Below the pieces are notes generated by a model. That model was not told where the DNA came from and did not search any database. It saw only the letters and a list, made by a program, of their open reading frames with translations. Shown here piece by piece: positions 11,464-24,648 of a DNA stretch of 64,000 nucleotides. The translations under genes were made by a program, and so were the position numbers. Source of the stretch: Rutidosis leptorrhynchoides (Eukaryota > Streptophyta > Magnoliopsida > Asterales > Asteraceae); the NCBI RefSeq assembly GCF_046630445.1, contig NC_092333.1, positions 707,945,001 to 708,009,000 of the forward strand. The letters are read 5' to 3'. Numbering within the stretch: the stretch's first letter is position 1; each line of letters opens with the position of its first letter.

Positions 11464-12534
11464 TTGTGTCTTGAAGGAACAATGCTTCCCCGTCGCGGGC
11501 CACGTAATGAAACTTCCGAACAAGCTTTTCAACGCATGATAGCCGCCGCCATAGGTGCGGCTATGGCTAGTATCTCCTCCGACATCAATAACAACCACAA
11601 CCACAACAACCATGGAGCCGGTAATTCAAACGAGGGTTGCTCCTACAAAACTTTCATGGGGTGCAAACCTCACACCTTCGATGGGACCGGAGGACCGGTT
11701 GTGCTCACCCGATGGTTTGAGCAAACAGAAGCCGTTTTTAGCATAAGCGGTTGTCGGGACCAGGACAAAGTCAAATATTCCACCCACACTTTTGCCGGTA
11801 TCGCCCTCACATGGTGGAATACGTATGTGCTGTCGGTGGGTATCGATGAAGCCCACACACTCTCATGGGCCGACTTAAAGAAAAAGATGATCACCGAATA
11901 CTTCCCGCGCGAAGAGACCCGTAAGCTCGAACACGAACTAAGAACTTTAAAAGCGGTCGGGAATGACCTAAAGGCATATAATCAACGATTTTCTGAGCTA
12001 TCCTTGATGTGCCCAAACCTCGTGACCCCCGAACCTCTAAGGGTTGAACTTTACATGGATGGTCTTCCCAAGAGCATCAAACAAGGAGTAATGTCATCCA
12101 AACCCAGTAATCACCAAGAGGCCCTGAATATGGCCCGTCAATTGATCGAAACGGTAGACGAGATTGAAGTGCCGGCACCTAAAGCCGAGGATGAGTCGGG
12201 TGACAACAAAAGAAAATGGGAAGCCCCCCAATCGAGTAACTACAACAACAACTTTTCCAAGGAACCTCTCACCCCCGTCGGCAAGAAAAGTTATGCGAGG
12301 ACACGACCTTTTTGCAACAAATGCCACAAGCATCATTTTGGTGAATGTGGCAAGCTAATTTGCCATCGGTGCCAAGGTAGTGGTCATATTGTCAAGTATT
12401 GTGGAAGTACCGCCCCCGTCACTCAAAAGGGGCCCGACGCACCAAAGCCGAGTATTTGCTACAAATGCGGCCAATCGGGTCATTTTAGGAATGAATGCCC
12501 AAAGAATAAAGCAAAAACCAACGCGCGCCGTTGA
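11464..12534 (+). CDS. gag: R1 gag polyprotein, open
   Basis: 356 residues, probably starting at MLPRRGPRNE, seven residues after the first Met. It has the retrotransposon gag core (FDGTGGPVVLTRWFEQTEAVF, ALTWWNTYV, ITEYFPREETRKLEHELRTLK), a basic Asn-rich stretch, then Cys/His clusters: CNKCHKHHFGEC, CHRCQGSGHIVKYC and CYKCGQSGHFRNEC, the last two being CCHC knuckles that bind RNA. Family role: capsid-like particle protein. The frame closes after KTNARR, before the protease, so gag stands apart from the decayed pol. Confidence 0.88.
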   Translation: MCLEGTMLPRRGPRNETSEQAFQRMIAAAIGAAMASISSDINNNHNHNNHGAGNSNEGCSYKTFMGCKPHTFDGTGGPVVLTRWFEQTEAVFSISGCRDQDKVKYSTHTFAGIALTWWNTYVLSVGIDEAHTLSWADLKKKMITEYFPREETRKLEHELRTLKAVGNDLKAYNQRFSELSLMCPNLVTPEPLRVELYMDGLPKSIKQGVMSSKPSNHQEALNMARQLIETVDEIEVPAPKAEDESGDNKRKWEAPQSSNYNNNFSKEPLTPVGKKSYARTRPFCNKCHKHHFGECGKLICHRCQGSGHIVKYCGSTAPVTQKGPDAPKPSICYKCGQSGHFRNECPKNKAKTNARR

Positions 12535-12539
12535 ACTTA

Positions 12540-14990
12540 CGACATCGACACCTAGGATGCCCGAGACGATGATGGACTAGTCACGGGTACGTTTCCTCAC
12601 AACAAACCGTATATTTCATACTTATTCGATTCGAGTACCGTTAGACGTTTTATAACCAAGGATTTGACTCGTGCTCTTTATATTCCACCTCTTTCCCCCA
12701 GATACTACTTAGACGATTTAAGTGACCGACGGAAAATATTGTGTGCCTATAAATTTTATTGGATGATATACGTTAAGACTTTTGACTTGACACCTATAGA
12801 ACTAGGGAGCTCGGAACCTATTCGTAAAAAAAAAAAAAAAAAAAAATGTTTCCCCATCATCTTGTATAGATTATTGTGAACTGAGTAATTTTCGGTTGGA
12901 AACCGATACTCTCTCCCTCGCATCCATGACCTCATGATTATTTGCACGAATCCCGTATGTTCCAAATCGACCTCCGTTCCGGTTATCATCAATTGGGGGT
13001 TAAGTGAGACGATGTCTCCTAAGCCACTTTCCGAACTCGCAACGTTAGTTGTAAAACTCTCTTAGTACCGTTTGATTTATTTAGGGCTCGCCCGTATCCA
13101 TAAACCTCTTGAACCGCGTATACAAATTCATATAGACTAATCTGTTATCGTATTTATAGATGACATCTTAACTTATTTAAGTAAAGAAGGAAAACGAACA
13201 ACATTACCATCTTACGCTCGAACTTTTGAGAAAAGAGCAACTTTATACCAAATTCTCCGAGTGAGAATTTCTGTTGAACGAAGTCCAATTTTCTAGACCA
13301 TGATGTTAATGGTCAAGGCATTACAATCAATCTCGAAATCAAGCCACATGTAATCAGGAAACTCTCCCAACTCAGACTTGTATTCGTAAAATCTTAGATC
13401 TCGCCTGTTATCACCGAAGATTCATTTCTGACTTTTCTCGTGTTACCCGACTTTTACACTCGTTAACTCACTAAGGGAAAACTTTAAACCTCTCCGTGTT
13501 CGAACCTTGAGCGTGATTCTTCACACCAACATTTCTAGTTAAAATCGTATAGCAACAGATGGAACTCAAACATGGAAATATTTCTACATGAACGCCGAAA
13601 GGCATACTCTCTCGACTCAAAATTAACGTAACTAAAATTCGTTATTTTGCACGAAGAATTCGAATATTAAACTGTAGATCCGATCAACTTTCTCGTCATC
13701 ACGTACCACACACATACCTCTGTTATTTCACCGTTACTGTCTGATATTACTGGAATTTAAGATAACACACAATCCAACGATACTTCACTCTTCTTTGACT
13801 TAACGTCCTTGTGTTTCTGATAATCGGCCAACTATTATTCAACCCCGAACTATACAACTACGTGTACTATCTTGTTTCTCTTCCAGACTTCAATTTTCGA
13901 CAACTAGAGGCGCGTTATGGCAACCTCGAGATGTAAGCTCATCCTATTCTCAGTCCTCATTTCATTCCTATCTTTATCGCTCGCATTTCCGTTTAAGGAA
14001 ACTCCTTGTGACATTTCTCCATGGATAGAGAAATTCCTCATATTATATTAGTATTCGCCACGAGGGTGAATAGTCCTAACGAACATTTTTCGAACCCTAA
14101 CTGACTTGTTCAAACATATCTTAAGAGATTCTATTCCAACACGGAGTATCTTTGTCAAATATCCCGTATCGAAATACTCGTTTCGCCTCTAGTTTTACAA
14201 GAAACCTTGGAGACCCGCTTAGACATGAGTACCGCGTACCACCCACAAACAGACGAACCGAACAAACGAACGATTTACGTCTTCAAAAGACATGTTTCAA
14301 ACTTGCATGGTCGCTTTTAGTAGATCCCTCTTACAACAGTAGTTACCACTCGTGTGTTCACACGCACTTTCCGAAACCCTATATGACCGCTAATGTCATA
14401 CCCCTATTCGTTGGACCAAAGCATGTGGCAAACAAAACACCGAATCTTAACTCATCCAAGAAACAACAATTGAGATAATCCAAGTCCGAGAAGGGCTCGA
14501 GACGACCCGTAGTCGCCCAAAAGAGTCATACCAAACTTAGATGAAAACCTCACAATTCCCAGTGTGTAACCGCGTAATATTGAGAAACCGCACCTTGGAA
14601 AGGTGTAATCCAATTTGGGAAATCGAGAAAGGCTATATCCGCAATATCGAACCTTTTGAAACCTTGGGGCGTATTGGAACCGCTTCCTATCGTTTAGAAC
14701 TTCAGACTCAATTAAGTTTCCGTTTACCCTACATTTCGTGTAACAAACTTAGAAACGTGTCCTGTGGAACAGGAACGTGCAATCCTGCTAGGTACATCAA
14801 CTATCGATGACAAACTTCTCTTCATAGGAAAACCAGTTGAAATCGGGGATCGTAAAACCAAACTTTAATACAACGTAAAACCCTGACTATCCAAATTCAT
14901 GAGAACACTCAAGGACGTACCTACACTTATTCATATTATGAACAACGTAAAGTCTCGAGTAAGAGATATCGACTACTACTTCCAACTAAA
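12540..14990 (+). pseudogene. R1 pol remnant, heavily decayed
   Basis: Patches of similarity to gypsy protease, reverse transcriptase and integrase can be read in order on the plus strand, for example a polymerase-type region around 12960-13260 and an integrase-type region around 14150-14800. There are many breaks. An A-run lies at about 12828-12846. Treated as a fossil. Confidence 0.75.
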
Positions 14991-15024
14991 TTTCGGGACG
15001 AAATTTCTTTTGAGGTGTGGATAA

Positions 15025-17426
15025 TGTAACATCCCGCGTTTTTCCGTTAAATTTAATTTTAACACCGTCTTTTTTTTTTTTAAAACATAATCTTTCGTAT
15101 TTAAATTAATAGTTTCCGTGAGTAACGTTCATTATATTCCCGCTATTCAATTTTGACATCACCCGTTACTCGAGCGTTTTAAAATATTCATTTGGTTAAT
15201 TACCGCACCCGCTTTGAAACTTGAGGGACCAATCTCGTCACTTGGCCAAATTGAGGCAACTAGCCACCACCTCCCCACCTTCCTCACCATTCAATCACCT
15301 CCATCTCTCTCTCTTTCTCTCTAGCAAGAACACACACACAAACACCCAATTCAAACATTCATCATCTAAATTCGGATCGGGAAGCAAACTTCAAAACAAA
15401 TTACATATTCGTGATCCTCTCTTCATCCTCTACATTTTGATACCAATTTCATCAAGTTTGGGTAACTTTCTAAAAACTCTAGATTTCTATAAATTCGTGT
15501 TTTTGACTTGAAATTGTGTTGGTTAGTGTCTATGGCTCGTGTATAACATGAATATATGATTTGTATTCTCGATCTTGATGTTTTGGTGTAACTAGCTTGA
15601 AAATGAAAAGTGTATGCTTAATCCTTGATTTTGGATGATCAAATGTTGTTAGATTGTTAAAGTGCATGTTTTAAAAGTGTTACTAGTATCATTAGCTTCG
15701 TTTTGATGTATAGGTTGATTAAGGAAACTCCAAAAACATGATTATTGATTTTGAGATGTTTAACTAGGGTTTGATAGTTCTTGACATGAATTTTTGGATG
15801 CTTGAATGCCATGAAATGTTAATTGTTAGTGTTTAGTAGTAATGTATGCTTCATTACTTTCGAAACGGCATATCGTATGTGTAAATTGGATTCCCGAATC
15901 ATAAAATACGTTTTACGAACTTGAAACTTTGAAAATAAACCTTTCTTGATCAATTGACGAGTTTTCGGTTATTGTAAATGATGTTTTTGTTTGATGATAT
16001 GTGGTTAGTTGTATTGCTCGTCAAAATACCTTTCCAACGATATAAGATACTTGTTTTGGATGTTTACGGTTTAGGAATTATGGGTATTTGAAGTTGGATT
16101 CGTGCTTGAGTGTGAAAAACTGACCAGAATTCTCTGCCCAGGTAGTGGCGCGGCGCGCCCCATTCCCGCGCGGCGCGCGGATTGGCCTGGCCAGATTCTG
16201 CCTTGTTTGGCGCATTTCACGCGAAATGTTTGACTAGCTATCGACCTCCGATTCACATGAAACTTGTTTTAATATACTTGTATATGAATATTTAGCATAG
16301 AAAAATAGTCCGGGACCCGACCCGAACGCGTTGACTTTTTCGTTGACTTTGACCAAGTTTGACTTTTAGTCAAACTTAACCAAACTTTTATACAATCATT
16401 CTAACATGCTTTTATACTTGTTTCTTGTATGAAACTTGACAACGTGATTCACATGCTATATTTAATCGAGTCGTATTGAGCCATAGGACTAATTGAACAC
16501 ATTTCACCCGACCTTGTGTCGTAACCGGTTAATTGATATAACTTACTTGTTTAGGTCAAGGCTAAGAAACTTTCATGCACACGTTTACTTGTTGAAGTAC
16601 CTTTATACTCGTGCACTCGAGGTGAGATCATAGTCCCACCTTTTCAACAACTTTTATACTTTTAAATCGTGGGCTGAGAAAACATATACTTTGTTACATC
16701 TCGTACTACTTACTTTTATGTTTTGAACACAAGTGTGAAAACAAACATTCCACGTGCGAGTTAGAACAAAAATGCCTCAATTCGATTATCATTAGTTACA
16801 CTTGCAGGGTGTAAGCGAGAACTTATATTGTGTGGCCATACGGGTTTAACAAACCCTCATTCGGACGGTTCGCTACCGTTATGCGGATGAAATATATTTT
16901 TGTGTTTTAGTGCGGGTTCTAGCACTGTGTGATGGGGTAACGTTGGTTAAGTTTTGATAATTGAGTGCTCGCGTATAACAACACTTTTGGAATGCAAATG
17001 ATTTGGATAATCTACGTTATGGAAATACAAAATCTTGTGGTTCAAAAACAACGTTTAATACTTACTAAACCTATGATTTCACCAACGTTTTCGTTGACAG
17101 ATTTTTCTATGTTTTTCTCAGGTCTCGCACGATATGTGATACATGCTTCCGCTCACTATTTGATACTTGCATTGGATGTCGAGTATACATGCATTACTTG
17201 GAGCGTCTTTTGACTTTACTTTAAACCGTGTCGCCTAGATTTCAAATGTACTTATAACCTTGTAACTTAACTTTTGGTTGAACAATTCTTGTAAACTTTG
17301 AAAACAATCTTTATTTTGAAATAAGGGCGGCATATTTTGGTCAAACATTGTCATAAAGACTTATGACCAGGTAATGGGACCCACGTAGTCGACGCCGTCA
17401 CTTGACGATTTGTCGGGGTCGCTACA
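15025..17426 (+). repeat. R1 3' LTR
   Basis: 2402 bp, nearly identical to the 5' LTR at 8659-11059. A purine-rich stretch (TTTGAGGTGTGGATAA) precedes it and is the likely polypurine tract. The quasi-palindrome AAATTTCGGGACGAAATTT lies just upstream at 14988-15006. Confidence 0.93.
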
Positions 17427-17578
17427 CCCATGCCCATTCTTCAAGACCTGATCTACACGGGACAAAACTAGATAGAATGTTAGTAAGATTGGTAAGGTCA
17501 CCACTCAATCTCCCCGAGATATTGCGTGACCAACACCAAAACGTATGAGTATCATTACCCTCCCATCGGACACGGTCC
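17427..17578 (-). pseudogene. LINE ORF2, middle piece between two LTR elements
   Basis: A 152-bp island. On the minus strand it reads open through DRVRWEGNDTHTFWCW and FVPCRSGLEEWAW, which fits between the 3' end of the RT piece (26904 side, ...NKNATIRD) and the zinc-ribbon piece (8658 side, WSNDGSF). This links R1 and R2 as two separate insertions in one LINE. Confidence 0.85.
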
Positions 17579-19813
17579 TGAAACAACCCAACCCGTACTC
17601 CGTACGCTATAAATTTTTTTTTTTATAATATACACATTTATGCGCCAATTAAATATGTAGACCAACTCACAAGTTTCATTAAACCGTACAACCATTACCA
17701 ATGTTTACAAAAGGCACAATGGCCGTTAATTAAGTTAATACAAGTTTGACCGAATACAATGGTAGTTTATAATCCAAACGACACTCGAGCATGGTTTGGG
17801 ACTAAACTACCCAAAACATTAGGCCAACTTCCAAGCTTCAACAAAACATCATCAAGGGCCACTTAATGCCCGATAACCCCTTTGCCCTTATCCGTACCTG
17901 CGACTAAAAAGATAAACAACGAGAGGGGTAAGCTAACGCTTAGTGAATGCAATAATTATACACGTACATATATAATATACTTAATTGCAAACACTTAAAC
18001 ACATACCGCATACATGCTAGCAACACAATTAGCTTATCATCTCAATTATAAACTATAAACTTCCAATATCACAAGCTAGCAATGCAATAGCATATATACA
18101 AACCGTACAATATAATATGCTTACACTACAACACAATAACCATGGTTAACCAATCGTACAAGGGATGGTACTCGAATTTCCCATTGGTGTTCATAACATC
18201 CATTAGTGTACTTAGCACCTCGTATCACTAACCCCCGGGTGGCATCTTAACACCTCGATACTTCACCCTCGGGTGGCGTCTTAACACCTCGACACTTCAC
18301 CCTTTAACATGGAGTGGCGTCTTAACACCTCGACACTTCACTCCTAGGTGGCATCTTAACACCTCGATGCTTCACCTCGAGTGGCATCTTAACACCTCGA
18401 TGCTTCACTCGTCACGTGAAACGTGGTGTCTTAACACCTCGACACTTCACATCTCACGCTACCACAAATAAATATATTATATACCTACGCATATAATTAT
18501 TCCACTCACCTTAACACTTCGGTGGTGATTTAAATGCTTCCGAAGGCTTCAAAGCAAAGTACCTAATTACATAAGTACACATTCGATTACACAACTAGTG
18601 GAATTAACCACATTACACTTACTTGAGCATTTAATGACCCAATTCGCATTAAATGACTCAACCATACCAAAACCGCCCTTAAATGGCCAAGACCCGACTT
18701 TAATCACTAAAGCTAGTAAATTAAGTCTACTAACATCAACTAACACAAACTTAGGTTAATTCATACCCATTTCACCCAAACTAGGTCAACTAGCCCATTT
18801 TGGATCCATTTAACACTTTCACTACCAAACTTGTCAAACATGACCCAAATAACATCTCTTTCAACTTTAACAAGCGTGTTAGTGACTAAAAACGCCATTT
18901 AACATTTATAACCCCAAATCATAAGACCAAACCCTAGGTTATGGCCATTTGGGTTTTCTTTCCTCAACACAACCCAAGTTCGCCCATTTTAACCCCAAAT
19001 GGGTCACATAAGTTCCAAATGAACAAAACCCTAGCATAAACTAATTAAAACTCAAAACTTAGAGTTAGAACTTACCGAGACTATCAACGCGTAGCTAGAG
19101 ACACAAGGAACAACTTTAATTCTTGCTCCAAAGATCAACCCTCAATCCTTCACTCTCAAATCTTGCTTTTAATTCAATTGGGTTTTAAGTTTTGGGAGAG
19201 AAATTGGAAAGAAAAGAGAAAAGAAATAAATGAAATGGATGAGTGGTTGGGATTTAATGCTCCCATCTGATTTATACGCGAAATTACCAATTTGCCCCTT
19301 GAAGTCATTCAATTTGAGCTAAAATCGGAGTCAGAACTGCAGAGTTGTCGCGGCGCGGCGCTATATGTCGCGGCGCGACATTACGAAGGAAAAACAACCT
19401 CTCTTAACCCACTTTCTGAACCTGGTTCGCTTGAAATGCCGCGGCGCGGACCCCTTTGTCGCGGCGCGACACATAAGGGGAAAATCGACCCTTCTTAATC
19501 CAATTGCTGATCTGGATTTGCTTTATATGCCACGGCGCGGCATTGGCCGTCACCTGGACACTTCGACAACCTTAAACAAAATTTGATTTTATTTAATTCG
19601 TACACTTAAATCTCGCTTCCTATATTCGCCTAACCTTCAACAATAGTCTCATAAGACTTAACGCTAACAAAGCCCATGTATAAACTTGTATTCGCACACA
19701 TTATCAAGTATATATACATATATCTAGACATTTTCGCATAGTCTAGCAAGTTACAAACGTACAATGATTAAGTATGTACCTTTCAATATGTACGGGAAAA
19801 ACGGGATGTTACA
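17579..19813 (-). repeat. R2 3' LTR
   Basis: 2235 bp. It contains a seven-unit minisatellite at about 18218-18455 and paired CGCGGCGCG words at about 19348-19545. The last codon of the integrase frame falls inside the first bases of this LTR. Confidence 0.93.
18218..18455. repeat. Seven-copy minisatellite inside the R2 LTR
   Basis: Seven imperfect units of about 33-41 bp, each with CTTAACACCTCGAnnCTTCAC and usually GGTGGC. The other LTR has the same array at about 25289-25525, so it predates the insertion. Confidence 0.88.
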
Positions 19814-22800
19814 ACTCTCCCCCACTTGAATCGGAGCGCGTCCTCGCGATCCAAGCCGCATGACAAGAGGGAAGATAAACCAACACAAATTCTTCGGGCT
19901 CCCAAGTAAACTCAGAACCTTTACTACGACGCCATTGAACTTTAAAAGTCCTAACCTCTTTATTTCTCAACCTTTTGACCTTCTCATCGAGTATAGCAAT
20001 CGGCTTCTCAATATACTCTAACTTATTGTTTAGCTCGATCTCGTCTAAAGGCACCCATAAAGAATCATCCGCAAGACACTTATGGAGATGGGAAACATGA
20101 AATGTATTATGGATCCCCGCAAGCTCTTCGGGTAATTCCAAACGATATGCAACTTCGCCAACACGAGCTAAAATCTTAAACGGACCGATAAACCGAGGAG
20201 CTAACTTTCCTCGTTTTCGAAACCGAATAACACCTTTCCATGGCGAAACCTTAAGCATCACTATGTCGCCTTCTTGAAATTCGATCATTCGTCTACGTTT
20301 GTCGGCATACGACTTTTGTCTATCTTGAGCCTTTTTCAAATGCTCTCGAATCATATCAATCTTGCTATTCGTTTCTAAGACCAAATCGGTACTCCCGATT
20401 TCCCTTTGACCCACTTCACCCCAACAAATCGGGGTTCGACACCTTCGCCCATAAAGCATCTCATACGGTGGCATCCCGATACTAGTATGATAACTATTAT
20501 TGTACGAGAATTCCACCAAAGGTAAGTGTTCGTCCCAACTACCACCAAAATCAATAATACACGCACGTAACATATCCTCCAATGTTTGATTCGTACGTTC
20601 GGTTTGACCGTCCGTTTGAGGATGGTACGCCGTGCTCAATTTCAATTGTGTACCCATATCTTCATGAAACTTTTCCCAAAACCGAGATGTAAAACGGGTA
20701 TCTCGATCCGAAACAATAGATATAGGAACCCCATGCCTTGAGATCACTTCCTTGATAAACAACTTAGCCAAGGTTTCCGACGATATCGCTTCCCGAATGG
20801 GAAGAAACAAGGCACTTTTCGTCAATCGATCGACTATCACCCAAATTGAATCAAATTGGGTTCTCGCCGTTTTAGGTAACTTTGTGATGAAATCCATGGT
20901 AATGTGCTCCCATTTCTATTTCGGGATTTCTAACGGTTGTAACATACCATACGGCTTTTGGTGTTCAGCTTTAACTTGCAAACACGTGACGCATTGTTCA
21001 ACATACTTAACAAAATCACGTTTCATGCCCGGCCACCAATACTCCTTCTTCAAATCAAGATACATTTTTGTCGCGCCCGGATGAATGGAATACTTTGACT
21101 TATGTGCTTCATCAAGTAGCACTCGTCGGAAATCTCCCATTCTAGGCACCCACACTCGTCCTTGAACGGACAACAAACCATGCGGGCCTAAGGTAATGAA
21201 TTCCGTTTGCCCCATGATTCGTTCCTCATGCTTATTGTTAACAAAAGCCTCAATTTGAATCTCACCAAGCTTTACAAGAAAATCGTTAGTAATAATCAAA
21301 CGTAACGATCCTACTCGTATCGCCGGATGTTGACTCTTTCGACTCAACGCATCCGCGACCACATTCGCCTTACCCGGATGATAAAGTATTTCACAATCAT
21401 AATCTTTCACCACATCCATCCATCTACGTTGACGATAATTCAAATCTCGTTGATCAAAAAGATGTTTCAAACTCTTATGATCCGAATAAATCGTACATTT
21501 GACACCATACAAGTAGTGGCGCCAAATTTTCAACGCATGAACAACCGCCGCCAACTCAAGATCATGAGTCGGATATCTCGTTTCGTGTTCTTTTAATTGT
21601 CGAGAGGCATAAGCGATGACTTTACCTCTTTGCATTAGAACACACCCGAGTCCATTTAAAGACGCATCACAATAGACCGTCATGTCTTCTACACCTTCCG
21701 GCAACACTAACACCGGAGCTTGACACAACTTCTCTTTTAACAATTGAAAAGCAATTTCTTGCTCGTTCTCCCAGTTAAATCTCGTGTTCTTTCTCGTCAA
21801 CTTCGTCAATGGAGAAGCAATCTTAGAAAAGTCTTGGATAAACCGACGATAATACCCGGCCAATCCGAGAAAACTTCGGATTTCCGTAGGCGTAGTCGGT
21901 CGTCCCCAACTCTTTACCGTCTCTATCTTCCCCGGATCTACTTGAATACCGTCCATATTCACAATATGGCCAAGGAATTGAACTTCCCTTAGCCAAAATT
22001 CACATTTTGAGAATTTTGCATACAACTTCTCCTTCCGCAACGTCTTTAACACACACCGCAAATAATGTTCATGTTCCTTCATACTCTTCGAATAAACGAG
22101 TATGTCATCAATGAACACAATTACCGACTTGTCCAACATAGGTTGGCACACTCGGTTCATAAGATCCATGAATGCCGCCGGTGCATTCGTAAGACCAAAA
22201 GGCATTACCACAAACTCGAAATGCCCATAACGCGTTCGAAAAGCCGTTTTCTCAATATCTTCCTCACGGACCCGCATTTGGTGATAGCCGGACCGTAGGT
22301 CGATTTTAGAGAAATACGTTGCACCTTGGAGTTGATCAAACAAATCGTCAATCCGAGGCAATGGATAACGATTCTTGATCGTCACTTTATTCAACTCCCG
22401 ATAATCGATGCACATCCGCATACTACCATCTTTCTTTTTCACAAACAAAATCGGAGCGCCCCATGGAGAAGCACTCGGTCGAATGAAACCCTTTTCAAGC
22501 AACTCTTGGGTTTGGTTTAACAACTCTTGCATTTCCGTTGGTGCTAAACGATAAGGAGTTTTAGCAATGGGGGTAGCCCCCGGAACCAACTCAATGCGAA
22601 ATTCAACTTGTCTTTTCACCGGGACACCCGGTAACTCATCCGGAAAAACGTCTTCAAATTCATTAACCACAGGGATTTCACGAATGGTTGGTGGCTCATC
22701 ACGAGTATCAACAACATGAGCAAGAAAAGCCATGCCACCACTAACAAGGAAACGACGTGCCCGTGCAAAAGTGCATATCGGTACAAGTCTCCTTCGCTTA

Positions 22801-24263
22801 TCGCCATGAATAATTAATTCTCCCCCACTTGGGGTCTTCACCCGAATGAATTTATCATGGCATGCAATATCGGCTCTATTAAGATCGAGCCAATCCATAC
22901 CAATAACAATATCAAAATCACCCAAAGTCATCGGAATAAGATCGATCTTAAACGTTTCGGAACCAAATACAACATTACAATTCTTACACACATCAACCAC
23001 TAGCGCCGTCTTGCCATCCGCTATTTCAACTTCTACCGGATGACTTAACTTAACTAGCGGTTTATTTAACTTAGGCACAAATCGAGGCGACACAAAGGAC
23101 AAATTAGCCCCACTATCAAAAAGTATCCGTGCCAGATTAGAGTTAACTATGAAAGTACCTGAGACGACTTCATTGGATTGCTTGGCCTCATCATTGGTCA
23201 TCAAATAGTTGCGACCCCTAGCCGTACCCGCCGCCTTCTCTAGACGCTTAACATTATCGTTGCGCAAATCGGGACACTCCGGCTTCTTATGCCCTTCTTT
23301 ACCGCAATTAAAACAAGTGAGCTTGTTTCCGGAAGATGGTTTTGGACAATCACGAGCCATATGACCCGCTTGCCCACAATTATAGCACGTAAAAGTAAAA
23401 CCACCGGAAGCGCCCTTCTTCACGCTATTGACACTTTCGGAACTTTTCTTGTTCTTTTTGTTCGAAAAGTTTGAATAGCTCGAACCTTCACTTTTTCTCT
23501 TGCCAAAAGTAAAACCACTCTTTCTTAAGATGAGCGACTCGAAACCTTTGGCCATGTCAAACAACTCATCAAAGCTTTTCACTACGTTCACACTAATCTT
23601 ATCTTGATAGTTGTCGTTCAAGGTTCGATAGAAATCTTCCTTCAACATTTTATCATTCCCGACGTACTCCGGGCAAAATTGGGTCTTGGACAAAAACACG
23701 GATTTGAGAGTGTTCAAATCCATCGACCCTTGCCTCAAGGAACGTAACTCGTCCTTAAGCCTAGTAAGATCGGCTGAAGTTCGGTATTCCTTGAAAAATT
23801 CGGACTTGAATTCATCCCAAGTGAATTCCATGCATTGCTCTTCACCATAAACTTGGAGCTTTGCGTCCCACCACAACTTGGCATCGCCCCTCAACATACT
23901 ACACCCGTACCTTGTCCTCTTATCGAGAGGACATTCACAAGTACGGAAGGCCCCCTCCATATCGGAGATCCAACGGGCACTCTTAAGAGGATCTCTTTCA
24001 CCATCAAAAGAGGGAGGTTGAGAGTCCTTGAAATTCTTATAGAAAAAGTCCCGTCTTCCCACATTATCTTCGCGAAGAACGGCCTTAACTTGCTCCTTTA
24101 CCACATTGACTAATTGTTCGTCAATCGTATCTAGGAACATCTTCTTAACGTCCTCGAGAAAAGCCTCATGATGCCTTTTCAAAATGGCCTCAACCTTGGC
24201 CTTAAACTCGACTTCTTCACTAGTACCTCCGCCGTTGATATCATGCCCGTTTCTCATCTTCAT
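19809..24263 (-). CDS. gag-pol: R2 gag-pol coding region (about one break)
   Basis: In order from 24263 downwards: gag core ([30 protein letters not shown]), two CCHC knuckles ([28 protein letters not shown]), aspartic protease ([11 protein letters not shown]), reverse transcriptase ([31 protein letters not shown]), RNase H ([15 protein letters not shown]), integrase zinc finger and catalytic core ([38 protein letters not shown]), and a C-terminal chromodomain-like end ([19 protein letters not shown]). The fused gag-pol and chromodomain-like tail point to the Tekay/Del side of the chromoviruses. Treated as a fossil; it looks close to whole. Confidence 0.92.
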
Positions 24264-24634
24264 TCTATAAGACGGAATATATTAAACAACGAGACGAAAA
24301 GGATTTAACACATAAGTATATACATATACACCACACTACCCCATCTTGCTCAACAATCGTCGTACATCGCTTGTTTGACACGATTTGAACCCGTAACAAT
24401 GGTAGCTAATCATTGTTACGCGAGCACGTCGCATTAACTCGCTAGTACAACGTCTATCTTGCTTGACGATTGCTAACACCACACAAAACAATTAGCGCAA
24501 GGTTAGTTCACATAAACCTAAGCACTAATCAACTCCCGGTCCGACCCGTCTCCTACAAGTCCCGCATAACGCGCATACACAATAAAGTCTAAGTCTAGGC
24601 ACCTATCTCAAGTCGCCTAAATCCCTTAGACCAT

Positions 24635-24646
24635 GCTCTGATACCA
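24635..24646 (-). other. R2 primer binding site (tRNA-iMet)
   Basis: Complement reads TGGTATCAGAGC, two bases from the 5' LTR at 24649. Confidence 0.9.
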
Positions 24647-24648
24647 CT

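Larger units (their letters stand above)
8659..17426 (+). mobile_element. R1: Ty3/gypsy LTR retrotransposon, gag intact, pol decayed
   Basis: An 8.77-kb element with LTRs 8659-11059 and 15025-17426, both starting TGTAACATCCCG and ending CGCTACA. TSD CCCAT at 8654-8658 and 17427-17431. The primer site TGGTATCAGAGC (11062-11073) matches initiator-methionine tRNA. By eye about six substitutions separate the two 2.4-kb LTRs; at 1.3e-8 per site per year that is roughly 0.1 million years (inference). The element sits in LINE ORF2. Coding is an open gag followed by a pol region with many breaks, so it looks non-autonomous. Confidence 0.93.

Noticed and set aside
18218-18455. CRISPR-like array
   Set aside because: Units vary in length, have no unique spacers, and lie in an LTR of a plant retrotransposon.
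19292-19586. Frames reading MPRRG/CRGA repeats in the R2 LTR
   Set aside because: Produced by the CGCGGCGCG words; different frames and no conserved protein.
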